This document shows positions 47,798 to 58,922 of a stretch of 64,000 nucleotides of DNA, in pieces (within the stretch, counting starts at the first letter, position 1; each line of letters begins with the position of its first letter). The position numbers were made by a program, and so were the translations under genes. Source of the DNA: Brachionus rotundiformis (taxonomy: Eukaryota; Rotifera; Eurotatoria; Ploima; Brachionidae); contig JAESIW010000031.1 of NCBI GenBank assembly GCA_016802295.1, positions 1-64,000 of the forward strand, in the 5' to 3' direction. The notes beneath the pieces are model-generated. The model saw only the letters and a list, made by a program, of their open reading frames with translations, searched no databases and had not been told where the DNA came from.

Positions 47798-50700
47798 ATG
47801 CCAATAAAAAGATCGAGTTCGGGAAAGCTTAGCCGAAAAACTTCAGAAGCCGGTCCCGAGCAAAATAGCCTTTTGAACATGTTCAAAAAAATCCAGTCCG
47901 ATTCAGTGCTCCAAGAATGTGATCGTTGCCAAAGAAAAATAAAACCATCTGTATTTAAAAGACATCAGGAAGTCGATTGCTTTCACAGCGTTAAAACCGA
48001 GTTTATCAATAGTCAAGAGGTTATTGTGATAGATAGTGATGATGGATTGGTAAAAAAGTCCACTGATGATGAAACCAAATGCCAAGATGACTCTATGAGT
48101 TGTTTGGCAACAAAAAGAATCAAACTTGAACAAGATTCGATCATTTCCAAGCAAAATGGTGATACTAAAGAGGAGCATGTTTTCGACGATTCACATAAAA
48201 GTGAACCATTCGATTTCTATTTATCTAATTTTAGTAACGCAATACAATCAGTGTTAAATGAAGATCAATTTAACCATTTATTTGACGAAAATGACCTAAA
48301 AGTAGTAGAAAGATTTAAAACTTTAACCAATTCGGCCAAAATATTGTATGTGCGCTTATTTCAGCGAAAATTTAAATGGTTATCGATCGAAAATGTCAGC
48401 TATGAACGAATATCCAAGGACCTAAAGCCTTTTTTTGACGAACTTAAAGCCCAGGGGTTTATAATTGATGAGGCATCTATAGAAACCTATGAAGAAATTA
48501 TATACCTGTTTAAGATACCTCAATTAAAAGAACTTATTCGATTGTGTCACATTTCGGCGGCACAATCGAACAAAACAGAAATGATACGCTCAATACTCAA
48601 ACATTTTAAGACTCAAAAAAGTGTCAAATCTCATTTTTTTAAAAAATCACTCAGCGATCCAACCAACTCAAACTCGACTCCAAATTACATGCTTCAGTGT
48701 AAAAAAATCCTTGGCAAATGCTTTAAATTGGATCAAAAGGTTCGAAGCATTTTTGTCCGAGCACTGATTTTGTTTTCGCTATCATCATCGTTTCAAACCG
48801 ATCCGAGCAACGCTGGACAGCAACAACTGTACTCATTTCTTTAATTTGTATAAATTAATTAATTAGGGATAATTTAAAAATTCTATTTAAAAAAATGCAA
48901 AATTTTAATTATCTGTTTAATAATTTTTTACATATTTCTTTTAAAAGAATAAATTTAGAACTTGATTGCAATGGTCTTGGTAAATTTTAACATTGGTAAA
49001 TTTCATTTAAGGACAGAAATCTATTGTTAGCAAAAAAATTTGGTTCAAAAAGCATATTTGATGAAGTTTTTCCAAAGACAAAGTTAAAATGACCAAGACA
49101 TGGAAATTTCTATATACCGTTCTTAAAAATCTAAATATCTTTTGGTAATTTTTGAGTATTAGGAAATAAAAAAGACAAAAAAGATAAAGGAAGTGTTATT
49201 AATATGGATATTTTTCTAATCGTTGGGTTTGTTTCAGTTTTTTAGCTTTCCAATTTAAAATCGTGGCCATACTCTTAAAATCATAATTATATCTTTCAAA
49301 ATCTAATTTAAAACTGTTCTTTTTAGACTTCAAATCTTGATGGTAAATATAAATAATGTTAAATATGTGAACTATGAGATAAAACTCAACGTGAAAATAT
49401 TTGATGACAAACAAAGCTTATTAAAGTAATTGGAAAAAATTTCTCAATTATTTATCTACAAAAATAGCTATTAACTAAAATACTCTAATTAGCAAAAATA
49501 ATATTAAATTTAATAATTTATTAAACAAAAATAAAATGATTTTTGTATGCGTTTTTGTGGATAAATCTATTTTAATTAATGGCAAATTTTTCTATTAGTT
49601 TTTGAAAAGTTATGAACAAGCTTTGGACGACGAGTTCGAGTTGCTTAATATTCTGGATAGTAAGGATTATGACCAAGCTTATGATATTTTCAAAGAGAGA
49701 ATTGAATGGTTCAAAAATGTGATATTGGAACCAGAAACAATAAATCGAGACAGATGCTTACCTGTTTATTTGCGCAGCTTTACACGTGGTTCTATTTTTA
49801 CCAAAATATTATCTGTTTTTGCCTTTGAGGTATTACAGCGCCTAAAAAAATACCAAGAAGCCAATGATTTGTTTGAGTTTCTTTTGTACAAGCAAAAGGT
49901 CTATCGCCTAAGCGCTCGGTCAAAGTGGTTCGAGCGCTTGGCCATAAATTACGAAACACATTTAAAGGATCCACTCAAAAGTTTTCGGTCAATTAAAAAT
50001 GCTCTTGAAGACACTGAAAATATTATTTTTTCTGGAAGGCTTAATCTTTACTTAAGACTTGAGAAAATTTGCCAAACTAAAAAATATCTTAAAATAAAAG
50101 AGATTAAAGATGAAGCTGAGGCATTGTGTGCCAGAGAAAAGTACGAGTTCACTGAAGCTCCATGTGTCGAGATCCAAGGCACTCTGCTACATACATCTGA
50201 ATTTCTACCTGGTCGTAAAAATGTCTTCATAGACTCTCCGTCAAAGAGTGGAATGACAATTTCAGTCGAACAAGTTGCCCTTAACCATTACTTAAATAAT
50301 CTTGGCTACACCAATGGAAAACACGCTGAAACAAGCACTTTAACTACTCTGTACGGAATTCTCTTTTGGGAAATAATTTGGAGTGATTCTGTTAATAATG
50401 TATTTGTGGACAAATTTCAAAATGGACCTCTGGATTTGCAAACCAAAGATTTTTACAAGAATAGAAAAGAGCTAGTGGACACTCGCCTAGATCTGTTTAG
50501 AGCGTCTTCCATTGAAAATATATGCACAATGGCATCTGATTGCTGGAATTCCAATTATGGCTACCAATGTTATGGTGTTAATTTTGAGCTTTTTGAAAAT
50601 TTAGAAGAATTTTTGAGCTTATTGAAATGCTTTAGACCAGAACAACTGGTCAACTTGTGTGAGCACTTTAGCAAAAATTATCGATACTGCCGGAGTGGCG

Positions 50701-50876
50701 GACCGGATTTGGTCATCTGGTCTCAAGAGGAGAACAAAGTTAAATTTGTGGAAGTAAAGGGCCCTGGTGATCAGCTATCCTATAAGCAAATGATTTGGCT
50801 CGATTTTATGGTAAAAAATTCAATTGACTGTGAAGTCTGTCATGTTAAAGGGCTCAATTCGAAGCGTTTAAGATAA
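47798..50876 (+). CDS. FAN1: Fanconi-associated nuclease 1
   Basis: Three exons: 47798-48828, 49327-49425 and 49610-50876, joining to about 798 aa (human about 1,017). Residues about 40-65 form a UBZ-like zinc finger (CDRCQRKIKPSVFKRHQ...C). The SAP/WHR part has FDENDLKVVERFKTL, ILYVRLFQRKFKWLSIEN and LRELI-like LKELIRLCHISAAQSNK. The short middle exon encodes LQILMVNINNVKYVNYEIKL, matching the segment before the TPR region. The TPR region follows. The C-terminal VRR_NUC domain has GPD...EVK: GGPDLVIWSQEENKVKFVEV, then KGPGDQLSYKQMIWLDFM. These are the catalytic Asp, Glu and Lys. FAN1 trims DNA at interstrand crosslinks with FANCD2-FANCI. The first donor (CT/GTACTC) is weak but is required by the phase. 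Confidence 0.93.
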
Positions 50877-51468
50877 TTTTTTAAAATCTACTTTTATTTT
50901 ACCATTAAAATTAATTTTTTCTCTTATCTAACCACATAATTAATTATGCAACTTTAGATTTTGATAACATTGCAAATAATTTAAAAATAAAAATCTTAAT
51001 TTTTAATAAAATTTATTAAAAAAATACTTATAATTGATTAATATTGCTAAAGTTTTTGTTTGTTTTTTTAAGTTAAACTATTATCATTATTTATAATTAA
51101 CAATAATATTGAAAAGTAAGAAACGAGAAAAGCAAATGACAAAAAAATTAAGGATCCTAAGATAATTCCAAATTTAAAATGATTTGGCTGTTTAAATTTA
51201 TATTAATTGCTGAAATAACATGAATGTATGCAATTGATTGCGATCTCTATCAAAAAGAAAGATAAAACAAAACACAAATACACGTAAAGGTAAACAGTAA
51301 AAATAAATATCTTTTTTTTTATAAACAAAAATAACATGAAGTTTGGTAAGGAGTACGTTTTAGTCCCCAAACAGATGTTTTACAAATCATCTTAAAATAG
51401 AATCATAAATTTTTAAAATTAAGAAAAAAAGTACGATTTTTAATGAATTTTAAATAAAATAAAATCAT
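50877..51468. other. AT-rich intergenic spacer
   Basis: Tail-to-tail between FAN1 and the PCTAIRE kinase. No gene seen. Confidence 0.5.
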
Positions 51469-54400
51469 TTAAATTGTCATCTGTTCGCTAAAATTAATTA
51501 ATTGCTCAACGAACACTTTCACAGACCGACTGCGCGCCTCTCTTTGCCAAAGACAGGCTATACAATAATACAGTCTTCCAGCACCTTAATTAAAAGATAA
51601 CTTTAAACTAAAAAGGGAATATAAACATAAACATCCAACAAAAAAATAAAAAAGAAAAAAGAAAAATTAAAATAGAAGATAAATCAAATAATTGAATATA
51701 TATATTATGACTTAGGTATCCACTAAATTGACTATTTACAGAGTCAAATTAGGCGGGCTCATTCACCCTAATTTCGATAAAAATTCTTATTATTAGAATG
51801 ATTTTGAAGCTAATTATTTGTGTACAAAAAACAATTGGGAAAATGTCTAATTGTTTTTGAATGGCGGGACGGCTTGCTTGGCTAATTGATGCTTCATTTG
51901 ACTAAAATTTGCAAAAATTTGAGTTCGATCCGCGTATACCTTTAGGAATTAAAAAAGTTTAATTTTTTTCAATAATAAATAGTGATTAATTATAGATAAC
52001 TATATTTTAAAATGTACTCTCATTTAGTTAAATAAAGTTAATTCTTAATCTTTGGACAACAAAGCACTATCTAAGCATTAGAAATTAAGTTTTTAAAAGT
52101 CTAAAAGATTTAATTTATCAAAAAACATGTTTTATTAAGATTTGTAAATTTAATATATTAATTCATCAAAACAAAATAAAGATAAAATCATTCACAGTAT
52201 TTGGGAACCATTTAGAGATTTATCTGATTTACTTTTAAGTGACAAGTTAAATGCAACTTTCGTAGAAAACTAAAAAAATAAAAAAAAAATAATTAAACCC
52301 AAATTGACCACTGGTAAAAGCATTATCAATTGTGATAATTATTTGTTGATAATGCTTCAAAACTTTATCTAGTGATTTAAGAAATAAAATTTAAAAATAA
52401 AATTGATATCTTACCAGTATTGTTTGATTTAGATCCAGGATCTTTACACAAACTAAGTTCAGGTCCATCAAAAATTGATTTGCCTACAATAAAAAAATAA
52501 ATAAAAAGTTTTGTTTTATTTAAAAAAAATATGTATAAAATTGGTACAATGTTCTAGTTGGTAGACTTCTTGTGGTACAAATGAAAAAAAACTATGATGC
52601 ATTGATTCTGCAGCTGAAGCTCTTTTTTTCGGATCAAACTTTGATAAGAAATAATTTAATAAATTGATTGGCAACATTAAATTTTTTAAAATTTAAATAC
52701 TTTTAAAAATGAAGCAAGTAGCGAAACACCGTCACTTTCCATTCTTGGCACAAGATTGGCAAAATTAACCGGAGGAAATTTAGGAATATTGTATGCCAAA
52801 AATTCTGGATTGCTAGTTACACCTGGAAAATTGTCCTCATTTGGAGTGCCGAGTATTTTGAATATGAGATAGAGTTCATCCTCGACTTTGGTTCCGGGAA
52901 AGAGCGGCTTACCACTTACCATCTCATAGAAAATACATCCTACACCCCACATGTCAATGTGAGTTGAGTAATCGGTTGATCCCAAAAGTACATCCGGTGG
53001 TCGATACCACAAAGTGACCACTTCATTCGAATAGGTCTTGGTCGGAATTGACTTGGCTCTGGCCAGTCCGAAATCGGCCAATTTCAACTCGCCACGCTGG
53101 TTTATTAGCAAATTTTGAGGCTTCAAATCACGATGAAGTATTTGCTTGGCGTGGCAATAGGACAAACCACGTAACAATTGGAACAAAAATAACTTTATAT
53201 TCTTTATACTCATTATATTATTACAATCATCCATGTACTGTTTAAGGTCCTTTTCAAGGTACTCAAAGACTAGTGTAAGTGATTTTTCGGTATAAATTAT
53301 GTCATGTAGTGTCACTATGTTGGCATGTTTTAGTTGGCGAAGAAGAGATACTTCCCGGATTGCTGTACAAGGGGCTCCTTCCTCGTGCTCCAAACGGATC
53401 TCTTTCAAAGCTACATATGAACCATTTATTGTACTTTGGCCTTTATACACTGTTGCGTAAGTACCCTTTTTTAGTTAAAATAATAAAATTAATTTCTACT
53501 ATCTTTAATATAATTAGTTAATATAAATTTAATGAAACATTTCTGTAATTGTTTAATCTTAATTAATATTTGTCAAAAGGGACAATACTAGTTTAAATAA
53601 TAAACTTGTCAACTATGGTACAACTAGTGCTCCAAGGACACACGGACAGACAAACTATTTTTTGGCAAATTTTCAATAAATAATTATTGTCTGTCTAATT
53701 TAATTAGTGTTTTTTTTTTACTTAATTTTTAATAATTTTACCTAACTAATAAAATAGAAATAATTTTTTTCTTTCTGATTTCTTGGCAAAAAAGTTCAGG
53801 TTTTTTTTACTTAATTTTTAATAATTTTACCTAACTAATAAAATAGAAATAATTTTTTTCTTTCTGATTTCTTGGCAAAAAAGTTCAGCCACTTTATTAG
53901 AATAAAAATTCTCAAAAAATTCAAAACACTTATTTACTTCTCCCAATTTTTCCAATTTATTATACGATTCAATTTTTCCATAGCCAAGCTCAGACATTGA
54001 GGCCCTCCTGCTATTTCTATCTATCGGCTTGAGTAGAAACAAGTGTCTAGCAACATCCGAATGATTCATAGAAGATAGCGACTGAAACGATTGTAAATGA
54101 TGCTGATTGTGATTTAGAGCCGGATTTTTATTCATTAAACTCATATTTCTGTTTGGCAATTTGGACATATTGGTCGATAGAGTGCTCGAAATGGCGTAGT
54201 TGCTGGTAAAACCAATATTTTTTGTATTAAGAAAACTCTTGTTAATTGTCTTGCTACTTTTGTTCGGATCGAGCTCGTTTTCGGCCAAGCTTTCCACTTG
54301 CTGCAATGCTTGAATGTTGGAAGCGTAACTTGCTGGCAAAGAAATACGCTTGTTGATCAGATCTGTCTGTACTTTGGATTTTTTGTGCCTAAGTTTAACT

Positions 54401-57400
54401 TTATCTACACTCGGGTTATTGTTATTGTTGGATGAGGACGACGAGGACGAGAGCGAGAACGTGGACGAGAGCGAATGCCAGAACTCGGCAATCGGGTTCT
54501 GTTTGTTGGGAGTATTGGTGGAAGAAGAAGTCGAGTGAGTTTTGGAGTTGGCGTGGTACGGCGAAGACGAATCTGTGCTGCTCTTCGGGGTTAAATCATT
54601 CCTTGTAGCCTTGAGACTGTTTTTGTTGGTTAACGACGAGGTAGAGGACGATGACGACGGCTGGACCACAAGGTTATTTGTGTTCAGACTTGTGAAAGTC
54701 TCGGCTATCTCGTCTACGTTCGGATTGGGGTACTGTTCTTCGTGAATGACGTCGATTTCGTGCACCACCGAGCTTTGGATGTCCGTCAATGTGTTCAGGT
54801 TTAGTCTGAGGATGTTCTCATTTTGGTGATCATAGTTTGATTTAATGAGCAGGTTTCTAAGACTGTTTGATTTGGAATTTTGGACAATGTTATTCGAGCT
54901 GTTCGAATTTGGTATTTTTGGAGCCGGCTTGGATGCTATTTCGGACAAATTCGATGTGGTACTGTGGCTTTTACGAATAGATAGCTTGTTACGTAGCTTT
55001 TTGAATGATGGGAGCTTGAATTTTAACAAATTTTATTTTTAAATTAAATTAAATTAAATTTTACTCTCAAAATAATGTTAAAAATAATTATCTATTCAAA
55101 ATGTTCTTAAGCTTAATTTTTTAAAAGCTTTTGAGCTAATTAATTTTTTTCTTTTTTGAATAAAATTATAGATGACAGTTTGCTAATCATCTTAAAAAAA
55201 TTTTCAATCTATTTTATAGGAAAAGATAATTCTAATGAACAAAATTATTTTCTTTTTTTTTTATGAAATGCTTTTCTTGATATAAATAATCTAATCGTAT
55301 ATTGAAAATACTGTTCTTAATTAGGTCAAGAATAAGTCGCTGAGCAACATAAAATGTTGAGAAAATTAAAATTTTTTTTTATTATTTTTTATTTATAATT
55401 TTTAATAAAAAGAAATTTATCAAGTTTTCAAGATAATTTAAATTTAAGATTTGAAAAGTCGACTTGCTTAATTAAGTCGACCGAAAAAACAACTAAAAAT
55501 TAGTTTCAAAAAATTTAATGAACTTTTAATTACAAAAGTAAATTAAGTCTAAAATAGTAATTTAAACATTTAGAATTTATCCAATTAACATCTTACCTAA
55601 TTTAATTCTAATAAAAAATATTGTTGTTAAATTATGAAATAGAATTTTTAGCTAGCTAATTCAATCAAATTATGTACTTTTTTTCTAAATCAGCTCTTAT
55701 CAAGTTTCTTGGTTTTTAATCAATTTATTGACGTAAATTTATGTATTTCTATAAATAAAAATAATAAATAATAAATTGAGAGTAAATTTTAAACAAATCT
55801 TATTTTAGCAATAGCGGTGTCTAGGCACTTGTACCAAAGAAAAGGTTGTGCATGCTTATCTTTTTTAATTGGCGTATTTGTAAAAGCTTACCCTTAGCTT
55901 AGAGCTGTGCGTATTTGAGTTCGAATGTTCATGTGTTGTCTTGGTATTTGAGATGGCTGTATTTCGGCTTTCCACAAGAGTGTTTGACATTTCGTCTAAA
56001 AAAATTTATTAATTAATATGCTTGTTTATTAAAAATTATGATTAATTTTTATTTTAAATTTTGTCATTGGAAAGAAAAATCGCTATCTAAGTCAAATCCC
56101 CTAATGTATTACAAATTTTGATCATGAAATAAATAAATCAAGATAAAATGAGATGAAGATAATTTTTTTATTTACTAAAAAAACAATATATTATAGATAT
56201 CTATCTAGAATAAGTTTAGTCACTTATCCACTTGTTATTTCTATTTAATATGACAACTTATTTAAATTAGCCTCAAGTGCTTGGAATGCTTGAGATTCTC
56301 GTTTGGCTGAGTTGTGACAATTTCTTATTTTTATTTTTTAAAATATAAATTTATTTGTCTTAAAAAAAGAAAATAAAACAAAAATTTACGGATGTGATTT
56401 TAATATTTTTTTTGGTTTTTTTTTTTAATAAGAATAGATCAAAGTGGGTTATGTCCTACAAAGATACCAATCAAATAAAATAATTTAAATTTAACCCAAA
56501 TTTGAATATGGTATCAATAAAATCTAACGAGACAGATTCCGAATTTGGATTTTTCAGCAAAAGACAACTCGAGAGCTTGAGGACATACTTAAGAGATAGC
56601 TTTAGCAAGACATAATTCAATTAGACAAATAAACCATTAGGAAAGCGCAAGCTTATCCATTTGTTTAGCTAATTTATAAGCCCTTAATTCAGCTCAGCCA
56701 AATCCAAGATGTCCAAATGTCAAGCGTGGATGGATAGCTAGATAGATAAATAGATAAAAACAACAAGAACTAGTATAATTAGAAGCAAGCATTTGAATTG
56801 GCCTTGGGTGCATAAGATAGTTATAAGTTTGAGTAGATTGAGTTTTGCCAAACAAGAAAATTACCATCACAACTCTTTGCTAAATTTACCTTAAAGTTTT
56901 GTTAGCTATTCTTCATAATTTATGGCCTTATTAAGAGTTTTTTAAACTAGCAGAAATTCTCTTTTAAAGACCTAATTTTCAATTATTTAATTTTCAAGTA
57001 AACAACAAATTTTAAAACTAGAAAGCCTTTTAACTGGCACGCTAACGACTTGTTTAAGGACCAAATAAATATATAGAAAAAATAATAATAAAAAATAATA
57101 ATAATATTAAACAACAATTTTGTTTATTTATTAACACACTTAAATTGAATTTTTATTTTCTTAATAGTTAGCGTGTGCCGACACAAAAGTTTTATTTGAA
57201 CAATTAATTCCTTAATTTTAATTATTTATGTATTGAGACTTTGAGAGTTTAAATTGCCAAGGAAGGATCCGAGCTGTTGAGCAAATCTGCAAATTAGGCA
57301 AAACCATAAAAGAAAATAATTTTCTTCTTTTTATGTATAAAAAGAAAAGTAATTAATTTCACTGAAACAAATTTATTATTTAAATAATTAATTTTGAATA

Positions 57401-58064
57401 AATTTTTTTTGGCTATATTTAAATTTAGATAAATCTACAACAAGTATGTTTCATGAGTAATTTTATTTTAATTAGTAGAAATCGGCTCTGACTAAAGTGA
57501 GAATGGGACGCCGGCACCGATAAGACAAAGTGCGCGTCCACTCAACAAACAACACCGAACAGGTGCAATCAACAAATGATAAAAATAAAAAACTATGCCA
57601 TGAGAAAAAAATATTTTAAAATTTTAATCAGTTGACTGATGAATCACCTTTATCTAAACATAAAAAAAGGTAAATAAACTCTAGACGCTTCATTATCGCG
57701 CTCATTTAATACCAAAACCTAATATTTACTCAAGCACATCTTGGCTTTAATGGAAAAAATACTACCAATGACAATGCTTACTTGTCTTTATGGTAAACGA
57801 TGACTTGGACTTGGGTATTTTGTGTTTGCTGGCTTGGGCCTGCGCAGCGTTGGAACATGAGCGATTTAGCGAGTGCTGCTGCTGCTGGTACATTACTCTA
57901 TTATCTAAAATAGAATCCATTTCTAGATTCGTATGAAAATTCCAGTTATTAGATGTGTTTTGCATTTGATTTATGAGGAAAATATTTTTGCTTAATGTTG
58001 ATCTGGCTGTTGAAATGGTCGATGATAGGTTACCGCTAATCAGCTTAGACGATAGATCATTCAT
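51469..58064 (-). CDS. PCTAIRE cyclin-dependent kinase (CDK16/17/18) with long Ser-rich N-terminus
   Basis: Exons on the minus strand: 57782-58064 (tentative first), 55892-55995, 53938-55014, 52701-53465, 52548-52638, 52415-52483 and a tentative last exon 51469-51584; about 830 aa against about 500 in human CDK16-18. The kinase core begins SMSELGYGKIESYNKLEKLG and GTYATVYKG, has the name motif in EEGAPCTAIREVSLL, catalytic HRDLKPQNLL, DFGLARAKS, activation segment PTKTYSNEVVTLWYRPPD, and ends with FDPKKRASAAESMHHSFFSF. All catalytic residues are present. PCTAIRE kinases bind cyclin Y and act in neurite growth, vesicle traffic and ciliated or germ cells. The N-terminal 400 residues are Ser/Asn-rich and unlike vertebrate versions. 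The final exon's frame is uncertain. Confidence 0.9.
53711..53887. repeat. Tandem duplication of an 89-bp segment in a kinase intron
   Basis: 53711-53798 and 53800-53887 are almost perfectly identical, with only a one-base difference in the T run. The unit ends ...TTGGCAAAAAAGTTCAG. It lies in the intron just upstream of the GTYATVYKG exon. Confidence 0.9.
55015..55891. other. Intron of the PCTAIRE kinase gene
   Basis: AT-rich intron between two N-terminal exons. Nothing else supported in it. Confidence 0.5.
55996..57781. other. Large intron with GC-richer islands
   Basis: Less AT-rich patches occur at 56520-56600, 56690-56780 (with a GATA-type run, TAGATAGATAAATAGATAAA, at 56738-56757) and 57487-57570. 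The minus-strand segment 57249-57286 can act as an alternative terminal exon. The large size compared with other introns, and these patches, suggest regulatory content. Confidence 0.4.
57249..57286 (-). other. Candidate alternative terminal exon
   Basis: After a TTGCAG acceptor the frame that continues from exon 57782-58064 reads NLLNSSDPSLAI then stops. If used, exon 1 would encode a separate small Ser-rich protein of about 107 aa instead of the kinase N-terminus. Confidence 0.3.
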
Positions 58065-58890
58065 AGCTTGATGATTCGTGCACTTTTCTCCTATATATGC
58101 TGAATTTTAATATAAAAGAAAAAAATTTGAAATTTGAAATTTTCATGATAATTATGACAAATATAGAAGAATAAAAAATATATATATAAATATTATATTT
58201 AAAAGTATTGCTTCAAAAGCGCTCACTCACTCTTTCTCTCTCTCATTTGCACCCGCTCTTCACTTATAATCAATAGCACTTGTTTATTAACACCGTTTAG
58301 TTAAGCTATAATTTACGCTTAATTATAATCAAATTAAATTTTATTTTTTTTATTAACTTTTTTTTTAATAAATGATATTGAACTATTAAGACGAGGAAAA
58401 ATAATCTAAATTGTGTTTATGCTAGAATATTTAATTACTTTTTGACATATGGCCTTTAAAATTAATAAAAATATGCAAATAAATATTGATAAAATCTAAT
58501 ATAAAATTTACCAGTGGCGATTGTTATTTTAAAGAATTTTTCTATCTTGGCAAAACAGATTAGGAAATTATCATCAAGCGTTCATAAAATATTTTAAAAT
58601 TATATCACTCAATATTTTGCTCTTATGGTTGGTACTCTTGTTGTTAATACTGAAAAAATAAGAAAAATAAAAATAATATATTATTTGTCTTTTATTCTCA
58701 AATATCCGAATATGAATGAAGTTTACTTTACTTTGAGTTTTTTTTCTTTTTTTGTAAAGAGTTTGACATAATTTTGTCATTTTTAGAAAGTTTGTTGATA
58801 TCTATAGCTAGAACAAAATATTTATATATTTTAGTAAATTAAATTATGTTCGAAATTCAACCTAAATAACATTGAATTAATAATAATAAA

Positions 58891-58898
<8 letters not shown>

Positions 58899-58920
<22 letters not shown>
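58899..58920. repeat. (AT)n microsatellite after a poly-A run
   Basis: Eleven uninterrupted AT repeats preceded by A-rich sequence and followed by AAATATATAA. Confidence 0.9.

Positions 58921-58922
<2 letters not shown>

Noticed and set aside
51862..51951. tRNA-like sequence (GAGTTCGATCC resembles a B box)
   Set aside because: No pairing T stem or acceptor stem can be drawn around it, and the A box is poor.
54350..55042. Several plus-strand ORFs with Leu/Asp/Glu runs
   Set aside because: They are antisense to the Ser-rich exon of the PCTAIRE kinase; runs such as DEDDEDES arise from Ser codons on the other strand.
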